Below, in pieces: positions 1-8,392 of a stretch of 64,000 nt of DNA. The stretch comes from Palsa-147 sp963771905 (GTDB taxonomy: Bacteria > Acidobacteriota > Terriglobia > Acidiferrales > UBA7541), in the NCBI GenBank assembly GCA_963771905.1, contig CAVYVI010000009.1, forward strand, positions 620,001-684,000, in the 5' to 3' direction. Within the stretch, counting starts at the first letter, position 1. Each line of letters starts with the position of its first letter. The notes beneath the pieces were generated by a model that saw nothing but the letters and a program-made list of their open reading frames with translations, was not told the DNA's origin and did no database searches. A program made the translations under genes and the position numbers.

Positions 1-40
1 CTTCCTTCAGCGCGCGGCGGATGTCGATTGTATTCGTCAT
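1..40 (-). CDS. prmC: N-terminus of PrmC (release factor glutamine methyltransferase), partial
   Basis: Only the first 13 codons are inside the window, beginning with an ATG whose complement ends at base 40 (MTNTIDIRRALKE). The reading frame follows prfA on the same strand after a gap of about 60 bases. PrmC/HemK, which methylates the GGQ glutamine of release factors, is commonly encoded directly downstream of prfA, and its N-terminus is a short helical segment compatible with these residues. The assignment rests mostly on this gene order; the residues seen are too few to identify the family alone. Confidence 0.5.
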   Translation of the reverse strand, partial: MTNTIDIRRALKE

Positions 41-99
41 TGCACCCAACGCACCCAATCGAGCCACCGGATTGTGCGGATTTGCTTGCATGACATGCT

Positions 100-1191
100 C
101 TACGCGTCGTCGAGTTCTTGATTCAAGCGTTCGGCTTCGTAATGCGTGACGAGCGCGTCGACGAGCGGGCCGAGCTTTCCTTCCATCACGAGATTGAGCT
201 GGTGGAGCGTCAGGCCGATGCGGTGATCGGTGACGCGATTCTGCGGGAAATTGTACGTGCGAATTTTTTCGGAGCGGTCGCCGGTCTTGATCTGGCCGCG
301 GCGTTCGGCGGCAATCTGCGCATGCTGCTTTTCCTGCTCCATTTCGTAGAGGCGTGCGCGGAGAACGCGCATGGCCTTGGCACGATTTTTGATCTGCGAT
401 TTTTCATCCTGCTGCGAAACGACGAGGCCCGAGGGAATGTGCGTGATGCGCACGGCGGAGTACGTCGTGTTGACGGACTGGCCGCCCGGGCCGGAGGAGC
501 AGAACGTATCGACGCGAAGATCTTTCGCTTCGATCTTGATGTCGATTTCGTCGGCTTCGGGAAGGACGGCGACGGTGGCCGCCGAGGTGTGAATGCGGCC
601 GGCCTGCTCGGTCGAGGGCACGCGCTGGACGCGATGCACGCCGCTTTCGTATTTCAGCTTCGAATAGACCTTGTTGCCCTGAATCGCGGCGACGATTTCC
701 TTCACGCCGCCGACGGACGACGCGGAACTTTCGAGTACTTCGACGCGCCAGCCTTGCGCTTCCGCGTAGCGCGAATACATGCGATAGAGCTCGCCGGCAA
801 AGAGCGAAGCTTCGTCGCCGCCGGTGCCGGCGCGAATTTCGACGAGGACGTTCTTGTCGTCGTTCGGATCGCGCGGCAAGAGCAGAATCTTCAGCTCAAG
901 TTCGATTTTCTGCAGGCGCTCCTCGAGCAAGTGCTCTTCGTCGTGCGCCATCTGCTTCATTTCCGGATCATCGGTCTCGACGAGCAATTGCTTCGCACCG
1001 GTGAGATTCTTCTCGAATTCCTTCCACTCGCGGTATTTCGCGACGACTTCGGCGAGCTCGGCGTGCGTTTTGGCGAGCTTCTGGTAGCGCGAAGAATCGA
1101 TCAGGACTTCGGGTGAAGACAGCTGCTTCGTCAGGTCTTCGTACTTCGCTTCGATGGCGTCCAGCTTTTGAAAAAGTTTACCGTTTGCCAT
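100..1191 (-). CDS. prfA: Peptide chain release factor 1
   Basis: Class I release factor that recognises UAA and UAG in the ribosomal A site and triggers peptide release. The protein has the PCRF domain in its first two thirds and the catalytic GGQ in SGPGGQSVNT near residue 235. The open frame reaches back to base 1353, but the added 54 residues are unlike RF1. The ATG at 1191 (MANGKLFQKLDAIEAKY) gives 363 residues, the usual RF1 length, and has GAGG upstream. It is followed on the same strand by the probable prmC start, whose product would methylate the GGQ glutamine. RF1 rather than RF2: the N-terminus and length match RF1, and there is no programmed frameshift near the start. Confidence 0.95.
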   Translation of the reverse strand: MANGKLFQKLDAIEAKYEDLTKQLSSPEVLIDSSRYQKLAKTHAELAEVVAKYREWKEFEKNLTGAKQLLVETDDPEMKQMAHDEEHLLEERLQKIELELKILLLPRDPNDDKNVLVEIRAGTGGDEASLFAGELYRMYSRYAEAQGWRVEVLESSASSVGGVKEIVAAIQGNKVYSKLKYESGVHRVQRVPSTEQAGRIHTSAATVAVLPEADEIDIKIEAKDLRVDTFCSSGPGGQSVNTTYSAVRITHIPSGLVVSQQDEKSQIKNRAKAMRVLRARLYEMEQEKQHAQIAAERRGQIKTGDRSEKIRTYNFPQNRVTDHRIGLTLHQLNLVMEGKLGPLVDALVTHYEAERLNQELDDA

Positions 1192-1446
1192 GACACAGCC
1201 TCGGGTGTGCGAAAAATACAAAATAGAAAAGAGAATAGGAAAAACGAAAACCAGGGATCGGCGAATTCGGACGCCGGCGATTGCGGCGCGAGAGGTTCGA
1301 GCTAATAGAACGCGGTGGTCATTGCGAACAGCCTGAAACAAGGATAGACGCAATGCCGGAAGCTGTCAAATTGACGCGCCCGGCGGTGTGCGCGGAGCGC
1401 GGATTGCTGCGGATGGCGGCGTGTACTACGATAGCGGCGCGAATTC

Positions 1447-2580
1447 ATGAGCGATGCGATGAGCGACGGATCACAAATCGCTGAAACAGCCGAACGACGG
1501 GCGCACGAGAGCCGCGACGCCGAAATGCTGCCGGGCTTCTGGTATCCGGCTCCGCGCAGCACGCAAGTGGCGCGGAAACGGATGCAAACGGCGCTGCTGC
1601 TCGAAATTCCGCTGACGATCGGGCGAGATGCGCAGGGGCGGGTGTTTGCGATGCGCGATACGTGCCCGCATCGCGGGATGCCGCTTTCGTTCGGGCGGCT
1701 GGAAGCGGGAAACGTTGAATGCAGTTATCACGGCTGGCAATTCGACGTGCATTCGGGGCAGTGCATGGTGATTCCGTCGCTGACGGCGGATTCGAAACTG
1801 AAATGCGACCGGATTTTCGCGGACGCGTTTCCATGCGAAGAGCGCGACGGGTACATCTGGGTTTACTTCCCTGACGGCGACCTTCACGCACTGCGACGTG
1901 ACGCGATTCCCGCGGCGCCGGAGCTGCCGAAATTCGGCGAGCACTACCGGATGGCGCACTTTGCGGCCGAAATGCCGGTGAGCGTCGACAACGGCATCAT
2001 CGGATTGATGGATCCGGCGCACGGGCCCTTCGTGCATCAAGCATGGTGGTGGCGCAGCCGGCGGAGCATTCACGACAAGGAAAAAGCGTTCGAGCCGATT
2101 GCAGACGGTTTCCGGATGAGCGCGCACACGCCTTCGTCGAACAGCGCGCCGTACAAATTGCTGCGCGCTTTATACGGAGCGCCGGTGACGACGACGATCG
2201 ATTTCGTCCTGCCAAATATGCGATTCGAGCAGATTCGCTGCGGCAAAGCGTGGTTTTCTAGCCGCGCGACGGTGACGCCGATTCGCCGCGAGCTGTGCCG
2301 CCTGGATTTTTGCGCGGCGTGGAATGTGGCGCCGTGGAGCGCGATGATCGGCGCTGGGCTGAAAATTTTCGGGCCGCGATTCATTCGCCAAGACACCGAA
2401 ACGATGACGCGGCAATCGATCGGGCTGAAGCACCGGCCGAAGCTGATGTTGATCGACGACGCGGATCGGCCGGCGAAGTGGTACTTCGCGCTCAAGGCCG
2501 CGCATCTCGAATCGAAGCGCACGGGCGCGCCGATGGTCCATCCGATGGACGGGCCCGTCACGCTGCACTGGAGATCATAG
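1447..2580 (+). CDS. Rieske non-heme iron oxygenase, large subunit
   Basis: Ring-hydroxylating-type oxygenase of 377 residues. The N-terminal Rieske domain shows CPHRG near residue 75 and CSYHGW about 17 residues later, the Cys-His/Cys-His ligands of a [2Fe-2S] cluster. The region NGIIGLMDPAHGPFVHQ in the middle fits the catalytic domain that holds the mononuclear iron (Asp/His/His). The substrate cannot be read from sequence; relatives include vanillate demethylase and pheophorbide a oxygenase-like enzymes. No reductase or ferredoxin gene is adjacent, so electrons must come from elsewhere. The ATG at 1459 is an alternative start. Family call is firm, substrate unknown. Confidence 0.85.
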   Translation: MSDAMSDGSQIAETAERRAHESRDAEMLPGFWYPAPRSTQVARKRMQTALLLEIPLTIGRDAQGRVFAMRDTCPHRGMPLSFGRLEAGNVECSYHGWQFDVHSGQCMVIPSLTADSKLKCDRIFADAFPCEERDGYIWVYFPDGDLHALRRDAIPAAPELPKFGEHYRMAHFAAEMPVSVDNGIIGLMDPAHGPFVHQAWWWRSRRSIHDKEKAFEPIADGFRMSAHTPSSNSAPYKLLRALYGAPVTTTIDFVLPNMRFEQIRCGKAWFSSRATVTPIRRELCRLDFCAAWNVAPWSAMIGAGLKIFGPRFIRQDTETMTRQSIGLKHRPKLMLIDDADRPAKWYFALKAAHLESKRTGAPMVHPMDGPVTLHWRS

Positions 2581-2596
2581 AGCGCCGCGCGCCGGG

Positions 2597-3382
2597 TTAG
2601 TCCGTGATGCTGCTCAGGAACGGATAGTGATCGGCCGCGCCCATAAAGAAGAGCATGGGAAACGAGAGCCAAAAAGCCACGCGCGCGGAGAAAAAAGCCC
2701 AGGCCCGCAGGCGATCGGCTTCCGGCGGAATCGGCGTGCCGTTTTCCGCGTTGGCGCGCGTCCACTGAATTAATTTTCTGTGCACCGGCCAGACCACGCT
2801 GAGCGCGTTCATCGCCATCACGAGTCCCAGTCCGCCGCCGACGCTGATCGAAAGATGGCTGTTCGAGGATTGCGGCCCACCATTGACGATGAGCGCAATC
2901 CACGAAGCGGCGATCACCACGATGGCGATCAGCACCGCGCGGAGCCAGCGCTGCTCGACAACGCCTTTCCACGGCATTTGCAGCGGAAAGATCAGCGTGC
3001 AAGCGATGAGCCACACGGCCAGCCACTCGCCGAACCAGCGCCAGAGAAGCATGGGATTTCCCGCGTTAACCGCGTCCGCCTTCAAAATGATTGTGAAATA
3101 GCGCAGGCCAACGAGGATGGTCACCAGCGCCGACCAGCGGAACCACTGCATCGCGCGCGACATCAGTGCGGGAAAAACTTTCCCGCGGACGGTCGCATCG
3201 AGCTGTTTCATCACCGGCGTTCCGACGAGATTGAAGAAATAGAGCAGGCCGATCCAGGTGATTCCGGCGACGAGATGAATCCAGCGGAGGACGATTTCTT
3301 CGGTGGCCGTGCCGCCCTGCGGGAAGCTGAAATGCGGCTGCTGCAGGAGATGCAGCGCGGCGAAATTTAAGATTGTTGCCAT
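2597..3382 (-). CDS. PuuD-like urate hydroxylase N-terminal membrane domain protein
   Basis: Integral membrane protein of 261 residues with about seven hydrophobic segments. The pattern VLRWIHLVAGITWIGLLYFF near residue 30 and the TPVMK motif after it match the Urate_ox_N (PuuD) family, whose full-length members carry a C-terminal cytochrome c domain and oxidise urate. That cytochrome domain is absent, and no purine-catabolism gene is nearby, so urate oxidation is not established here. It could equally be one of the many stand-alone homologues of unknown role. AGGAA precedes the ATG at 3382. It is convergent with the Rieske oxygenase gene, 16 bases away. Confidence 0.7.
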   Translation of the reverse strand: MATILNFAALHLLQQPHFSFPQGGTATEEIVLRWIHLVAGITWIGLLYFFNLVGTPVMKQLDATVRGKVFPALMSRAMQWFRWSALVTILVGLRYFTIILKADAVNAGNPMLLWRWFGEWLAVWLIACTLIFPLQMPWKGVVEQRWLRAVLIAIVVIAASWIALIVNGGPQSSNSHLSISVGGGLGLVMAMNALSVVWPVHRKLIQWTRANAENGTPIPPEADRLRAWAFFSARVAFWLSFPMLFFMGAADHYPFLSSITD

Positions 3383-3492
3383 TCGGATGTTCCTTTCCTG
3401 GGCGTTGTTCTAACTTTCATTATTGCAAGTAACCCGCACGCCATTCGCACGGAGTTCGCTCGCGGCCAAGCTAACGGACGGATCGCGTCCTG

Positions 3493-4677
3493 TCAATTCG
3501 CGCGGCCAAGGCGTTCGAGCGCCCAGCGCGCATGCTCGGCGATGACGGCGTCGTCCGAAGCGGCAAGCCTTTCGAGCAATTTCGAGATGCGCTGATGCTG
3601 CTCGGAGCCACGCGCGATCTTTGCATTTCCGAGCGCGACGCACGAATTGCGAATCAGGCCGCGCCATTTCGTGCGTTTCACGGGGCTGCCGCGAAAAAAT
3701 TGGCGGAATTCCTCTTCGGTCAGCGCTGCGAGCGATTCGAGCTCAGGAGCGAACAGCGTGGAATCAGTTTTGATGAATGCCGAAGGCTCGCCCATTTCGC
3801 CGACACGAGATGCAGCATTCGCGCCATTGTGAATCGCGCGCGGTAAGAATTCCGCGAGCGAGCCGTTTGGCGCATGGCGATTCCACGGGCAAACATCCTG
3901 GCAAATATCGCAGCCGAAAATCATGCGCCCCATCGACGGGCGCAACTCTTCCGGGATCGTGGCGCGCAGCTCGATTGTAAGATAGGAAATGCAGCAGCGC
4001 GCGTCGAGAAGATACGGCTCGACGATGGCGCCCGTCGGGCAGGCGTCGATGCATAAGCGGCACTGGCCGCAGAGATCGGCAGGCAAGGTTCCGGCATCGG
4101 GGACGGACGGAGCCAGATCGAGAGTCGTGACGATGACGCCGAGAAAAAGCCACGAACCGAGCTCTTCGTGGATGAGCATCGTGTTTTTGGCGAGCCAGCC
4201 GAGGCCGGCATGACGCGCCGCAACGCGCTCGACGATTGGGCCGGTATCGACGTAAGCAAGCGCGTCGAAATTTTCGCGGTATTCGGCGCGCATTGCGGCG
4301 ACGAGCTCCTCTAATTTTTTGCCGAGCACTTCGTGATAGTCATCGCCCCAGGCGTAGCGCGAAATCCATCCGCGCGGACTTTCGCCGGCGCCGGAAGCCG
4401 GGACCTCGGTTGAATAGGGATGAGGACCGCGATAATTCAGCGCGACGACGATGACGCTGCGCGCGCCGTCGAGGATGCGGCCGGGATCGCAGCGGCGCGC
4501 GTCGGCGAGATATTTCATTTCGCCCGCATAGCCGCGCTCGAGCCATTCGGGGAGCCGCTCGAGTTCTTCAAAGGCGTGCGCGGGCGCGACGCCGCAGAGA
4601 TCGAATCCCAGAGCTTTCGCCTTCTGCGTGACCCAATTGGTGCGTTGCTCGCCTGTCACCGGAACATCATGCACCAA
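3493..4677 (-). CDS. queG: Epoxyqueuosine reductase
   Basis: Cobalamin-dependent, iron-sulfur enzyme that reduces epoxyqueuosine to queuosine in the wobble position of GUN tRNAs. The 394-residue protein begins with the QueG N-terminal domain (KALGFDLCGVAP) and contains two [4Fe-4S] clusters: CGQCRLCIDACPTGAI near residue 200 and CDICQDVCPWN near 265. The C-terminus (LERLAASDDAVIAEHARWAL) is HEAT-like, as in some QueG proteins. There is no ATG at the expected place; the frame opens with TTG at 4677 followed at once by GTG. No other queuosine gene is in the window. Confidence 0.93.
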   Translation of the reverse strand: MVHDVPVTGEQRTNWVTQKAKALGFDLCGVAPAHAFEELERLPEWLERGYAGEMKYLADARRCDPGRILDGARSVIVVALNYRGPHPYSTEVPASGAGESPRGWISRYAWGDDYHEVLGKKLEELVAAMRAEYRENFDALAYVDTGPIVERVAARHAGLGWLAKNTMLIHEELGSWLFLGVIVTTLDLAPSVPDAGTLPADLCGQCRLCIDACPTGAIVEPYLLDARCCISYLTIELRATIPEELRPSMGRMIFGCDICQDVCPWNRHAPNGSLAEFLPRAIHNGANAASRVGEMGEPSAFIKTDSTLFAPELESLAALTEEEFRQFFRGSPVKRTKWRGLIRNSCVALGNAKIARGSEQHQRISKLLERLAASDDAVIAEHARWALERLGRAN

Positions 4678-5092
4678 ACCGCGCGATGCGGCACATCAAT
4701 GCCCTTCGGCGCGAAACAAACAGCGCCGTAAGTCGGGCGCGACCTCCTTGCAAAGCAAAAGCCCTCCCCTTAGTGCGATTCCCACCACTCGTGCGGCTTC
4801 TCGGAAACTTTCGAAGGCTGCGTCAATGGCAACTTAAGAAGCCTGATGGGCTGCCGTGCGCGCGCGGAGAAGATTTGGTCCAAGCACGTCGAGAATCCGC
4901 GGTAAGGGCACCGGATTCCCCGGCCAACGCGGATCGATCTGCCGCTTGATTCCCTCCTCCTTGGTCTTGAGAGATGTCCCATTTCGCACAGATTGTTAAG
5001 CCGCTCTTTTGGTTGAATTGGCGTGTAATCTCAGAGTCCACGCAGTTTCACCCAATTGAATACCAGGCACTTTGGTGCCGTTCAGGAGTGCC
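4678..5092. other. 415-base intergenic region, no gene recognised
   Basis: This stretch lies between the divergently read queG and the Crp/Fnr gene. Open frames are short, overlap on both strands, and show no family motif. It must contain promoters for both genes, but I see no convincing -35/-10 pair. No terminator-like hairpin is apparent. Confidence 0.5.
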
Positions 5093-5842
5093 ATGAGTCG
5101 AAAAAGCTATCGAGTCGTACGGGCGGGCGAACGAACCAACGCCGATGGGAAACCAGTAAGCAACAAAGTGCTGTTGGCAACGCCCGATAATGAATTCGAG
5201 TTGATGCGTTCCGACTTGAAGTACGTCGATCTGCCGGATCATCTCAGCCTTCATGAGCCGACTCAAAACATCGAATTCGTCTATTTTCCGAACCGGGGAA
5301 TGGTTTCTCAGGTCGTAGTGACCAAAGACGGTCGAACTGTGGAAGTAGGTGTAGTGGGGAATGAGGGCTACGTTGGGGCGGGATTGGCAGTTGGCTTGAG
5401 CAGAAGTTCCGTGCGTGAAATAGTCCAAATCGGCGGGGACGGCTTCCGAATGATGGGAAACGCGCTCGAACGCATTCTGCGGTCGGCTCCTCAGTTTCAG
5501 ATCATCTTGAACAGGCATACGGGACTTCAAGGGATGCAAGTCGCACAGACTGCGGCGTGCAATCGACTTCATGATATACAGCAGCGTCTCGCGCGGTGGC
5601 TGCTGATGACCCAGGATAGGGTGAATTTGGGAGTACTTCCGATCACCCACGATTTCATCGCGACCATGATGGGTACTGACCGGTCCACCGTGAGCTTGGC
5701 AGCGTCGGTGCTGCAAAAAAAGGGAATCATAGAATACGTGCGCGGTGCAGTGAAGGTTGTGAACCGCAGGAAACTCCAGAACTTCGCCTGTGAGTGTTAC
5801 GATGTCATTCAACAGTTCGAGCATGACCTCGGATTGAGATAG
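5093..5842 (+). CDS. Crp/Fnr-family transcriptional regulator
   Basis: Regulator of 249 residues with an N-terminal cyclic-nucleotide-binding-type beta barrel (FVYFPNRGMVSQVVVTKDGR around residues 60-80, then VEVGVVGNEGYVG) and a C-terminal winged helix (PITHDFIATMMGTDRSTVS near residue 180). The ligand is not evident: there is no Cys set for an Fe-S cluster, and the phosphate-binding cassette of cAMP-type proteins is not clear. The frame opens with TTG at 5072, but the ATG at 5093 has AGGAG six bases upstream and is preferred. This subtype, with LLMTQDR and the HDFIA helix, is frequent in Acidobacteria and Proteobacteria as a stand-alone regulator. Confidence 0.85.
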   Translation: MSRKSYRVVRAGERTNADGKPVSNKVLLATPDNEFELMRSDLKYVDLPDHLSLHEPTQNIEFVYFPNRGMVSQVVVTKDGRTVEVGVVGNEGYVGAGLAVGLSRSSVREIVQIGGDGFRMMGNALERILRSAPQFQIILNRHTGLQGMQVAQTAACNRLHDIQQRLARWLLMTQDRVNLGVLPITHDFIATMMGTDRSTVSLAASVLQKKGIIEYVRGAVKVVNRRKLQNFACECYDVIQQFEHDLGLR

Positions 5843-6072
5843 CAATTCTCGTCAGCGTTGGATACCCCACAGACAGCAACCTCTTTCTATCACTAGTATT
5901 CGGGCCTTGTGTATTCACTTCGATTTTGACGGGTGTTCAAAGAACGGTGATTTGCGCGGAACCTCGCTCTGGGCAAATGAAAAGAGCGGGTTTTGTCGTC
6001 GCAGTGACGTCGAAGAACAATGCTGCACCGTCTTTCAAAGAAGCATAACCGCACCAAATCTCGAGGTGTGCC

Positions 6073-6285
6073 ATGGAGGCGACGCGTCGCAAGCTGGTAT
6101 GGGTCGAAAGACCGAATTTTCGGGGCTGGGCTTGCTCCGAATGCGCATGGGCGTTCAACCCATCAGGGCCGCTCGTTGGCAAATCAATTGACGAGATGAA
6201 GATGCACTATGAACAGCAGCGCGACAAAGAGTTCACGTCCCATCTCTGTGCCGAGCACCCGAGAGCTCCCAAAAATCCCCGTTAG
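6073..6285 (+). CDS. Small CxxC protein of unknown function
   Basis: A 70-residue protein with WACSECAWAF near residue 20 and a later Cys in SHLCAEHP near residue 58. These could form a single zinc site (Cys-x2-Cys ... Cys-His). The middle part (EMKMHYEQQRDKEF) is predicted helical. The ATG is preceded by GAGGTG at a suitable distance. I recognise no named family. It sits in an AT-richer stretch with two other small genes. Confidence 0.6.
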   Translation: MEATRRKLVWVERPNFRGWACSECAWAFNPSGPLVGKSIDEMKMHYEQQRDKEFTSHLCAEHPRAPKNPR

Positions 6286-6488
6286 CCAAATCGCTCGCGG
6301 GCTAAAGGCTGTGTGATTCTCGTGTTTATGCGAAGCAACTACACTTCAAAGCGGGATATCGAAGCGGCGTACAAGGATTTTCCGATCGTCGGGACACAAA
6401 TGGGCGGATGGCGTACTTGCAGGATTCTGAAGGAGCTTCGACTCTCGCCCTGCTCAGTTTGCCCGATTTGTTGCAAAGAGATGGCGGC

Positions 6489-6689
6489 ATGGAACCCTCT
6501 TTCGACATTCTGAAGAAGATAGGCGTCGCGAATTTTGAATGGCTCGAAGTCGTTCGAGACTTGCGCACCGCCGAGGCCAAGATCCAGGAACTACAAGCGC
6601 GTTCGCCCGGCGAATATGTCGTCTTTAGCCGAAGTGCCCAAGAGATTGTTGCCAGATTCAAGTCTCTTGGCCAGGCGGATTGTGCCTGA
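6489..6689 (+). CDS. Small protein of unknown function
   Basis: A 66-residue protein from the ATG at 6489 (MEPSFDILKKIG). It has an amphipathic helix (DLRTAEAKIQELQARSPGEY) and a short strand (YVVFSRSAQEIV). The pattern resembles a group of short proteins often seen in Acidobacteria, but I cannot name a family. The frame is open further upstream to an ATG at 6408; the added residues look less protein-like, so the inner start is preferred. Confidence 0.5.
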   Translation: MEPSFDILKKIGVANFEWLEVVRDLRTAEAKIQELQARSPGEYVVFSRSAQEIVARFKSLGQADCA

Positions 6690-6746
6690 GAAGTCGTGTT
6701 ATCGGAAGCTGCCCAACTTCGGATTTTTCTCCGGACCTTCAGAGCG

Positions 6747-6755
6747 TGGTATAAT
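6747..6755 (+). promoter_or_regulatory. Extended -10 promoter (TGnTATAAT)
   Basis: TGGTATAAT, a perfect extended -10 element. The ATG of the next gene begins only 9 bases after it, so a transcript starting about 7 bases downstream would be nearly leaderless. No good -35 hexamer is present, as expected for extended -10 promoters. Confidence 0.6.
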
Positions 6756-6764
6756 CTAGGTAAT

Positions 6765-6947
6765 ATGCTGCAGAACGTTGAGCATGCGCTCTTCATCTTG
6801 TTTCTGATCGTTATGCTGGTAGCCTTCCGGCTGCTATTTGGCCATCCGGCGTTTCAAGTCATGTTTCGCTATCTTCCGAAGCGCTGGCAGCAATGGCTCT
6901 TCTCCGAGCCCCAATCTTCCGCAAAAACCAAGCTGAGAAGCTCCTAA
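6765..6947 (+). CDS. Small single-pass membrane protein
   Basis: A 60-residue protein starting at the ATG at 6765, directly after a TATAAT box. Residues 6-25 (EHALFILFLIVMLVAFRLLF) form one strong membrane segment, followed by a basic tail (FRYLPKRWQQWLF). No recognised family. The frame opens upstream at 6696, but the promoter position makes the later start more likely. The following gene begins 54 bases downstream on the same strand. Confidence 0.5.
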   Translation: MLQNVEHALFILFLIVMLVAFRLLFGHPAFQVMFRYLPKRWQQWLFSEPQSSAKTKLRSS

Positions 6948-7000
6948 CCAATCCGGTTGCTGGATTCGAGACGCCTTCCGCTGATACACTACACACCGTT

Positions 7001-8164
7001 ATGTCGAATTGGCGGCAAATCCAGGCGCGCATCCGCAAGGCGAGAAACAGCCCCGAAGCTCCGGTGAAACTGGCGGACCTCTACGCGAAGACGCGCGACG
7101 CGATGGTCGCGTTCGAGCTGGCCGCGTTCGAGGAAAAAGCCGGGCGCAGCGACGAAGCGATCCGGTGGTACACGACGGCGTTTGAGCGATTCCGCCGCGC
7201 AGATTGGAAAAAGCGCGCGGAAGAATCGCTGACGCGGCTCGGCGCGCCTGTGCCGGCCACGCGCGAAGCGACTCCCTCGCCGGAAGCGAGCTCCTCGCAA
7301 GGATCTTTGCCGTACCACGTTGCAGCATCGGGAGAAATTATCGAGAGCGCGGAACCGCCCGAAGAACACGAAGCCGAAATTGCCGTGTCGTCCGAGCTGC
7401 AGCGCGTCGAAGAATCGGGCGAGGCTGCGGGCTCGACCGCTGGCGATGTACAGGCCGCAGGCGTGGCGGCACACAAGCGGCGGCGCCGCGGGCGCCGAGG
7501 AGGTCGCGGCCGCCGGCGAAAAGGCGGCGCGGCGGCCCCGGCATTGCCGGCGCAGACATTCGCTCCGCGCACAGATCCGGCGCGCGCGTTCGATAAGCCT
7601 CCATTTGCGGAACGCGATGCGGCTCCCGCGCGCCGGATCGAGCGCGAGCCGGAAACCCCGCATCCCATGGCGCCGGCAGCATCGGAATCGCCGCGTTGGT
7701 CGCCGGAAATTGCGGCCGCGCCGTCGCTGCCATCCGAGCGCGTTGCGCACGGCCGCGGCGCTGAGCCGGCGATTGCGTCGTGCCTCGCGCATCTGGAATC
7801 TTCGCTGCGCCGCCTTCTGGGAAGCCAGCTGCACAATCTCGATGAAGCGGACGAAGCGCCGGCTGGGCCGGGCGTTTTTATTTTGACGGATTCCGATCTG
7901 GTGACGTCGTACTACGTCGAGTCGTGCAAGACGCTGCGCGTGGCCATCGGCCAGCTTCTACGCGGCGCCCGCGGCACCAGCCGCAATCATCCCGGCGGCT
8001 CGCTGCGAACGCGCCTGGCCGAGCATCTCGGAATCAACGAAACCAAGGTTTCGGATTATTTGAAGAAGCACTGCGTGGTTCGCTGGATTCAGCTCGATGA
8101 AGAAGCCGCGCACTTCGCGCATTTCGTGATTGGTGTGCTCCGCACGCCGCTGAACGACGAATAG
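7001..8164 (+). CDS. Basic-linker protein with GIY-YIG-like C-terminal domain
   Basis: Protein of 387 residues from the ATG at 7001 (MSNWRQIQARIRK). Residues 1-90 are helical and TPR-like. Residues 150-180 contain a very basic run (KRRRRGRRGGRGRRRKGG). A Pro/Ala-rich linker follows. The last 125 residues are well folded: PGVFILTDSDLVTSYYVES, then LRTRLAEHLG and VRWIQLDEEAAHFAHFVIG ending TPLND. This order resembles a GIY-YIG nuclease fold (GVF for GIY, YYV for YIG, then Arg and the terminal Pro-x-Asn), with the usual catalytic Glu position apparently lost. The homology is inferred by eye. The basic stretch suggests binding to nucleic acid. The frame is open to 6893, but this overlaps the previous gene. 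Confidence 0.7.
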   Translation: MSNWRQIQARIRKARNSPEAPVKLADLYAKTRDAMVAFELAAFEEKAGRSDEAIRWYTTAFERFRRADWKKRAEESLTRLGAPVPATREATPSPEASSSQGSLPYHVAASGEIIESAEPPEEHEAEIAVSSELQRVEESGEAAGSTAGDVQAAGVAAHKRRRRGRRGGRGRRRKGGAAAPALPAQTFAPRTDPARAFDKPPFAERDAAPARRIEREPETPHPMAPAASESPRWSPEIAAAPSLPSERVAHGRGAEPAIASCLAHLESSLRRLLGSQLHNLDEADEAPAGPGVFILTDSDLVTSYYVESCKTLRVAIGQLLRGARGTSRNHPGGSLRTRLAEHLGINETKVSDYLKKHCVVRWIQLDEEAAHFAHFVIGVLRTPLNDE

Positions 8165-8212
8165 TTTTTCCCCGCACGGATTTGATCCCAGAAAATATGG
8201 GCCTGCCATGAT

Positions 8213-8234
8213 GCCGCACCAAAACCGGTGCGGC
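8213..8234. terminator. Hairpin between convergent genes
   Basis: GCCGCACC and GGTGCGGC form a perfect 8-bp stem around a 6-base loop. It lies about 50 bases beyond the stop of the 7001 gene and before the convergent receptor gene. There is no T-run on the plus strand, so it may be a REP-like element or a bidirectional structure more than a classical terminator. Confidence 0.4.
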
Positions 8235-8392
8235 GCTACGCAGCCAAGATTTACCGCAGCCTTCGCCTTCACTCCTTTGCACTCCGCGATTTCGCCGCGC
8301 CGCGTTCCGCCACTGAAAATCGCAGCCTACAAAGAAATTCCCGGCGGAACCGATGGCAGCCCCGCCGGGAGTTGTCGAATTTAGCGCGACGC

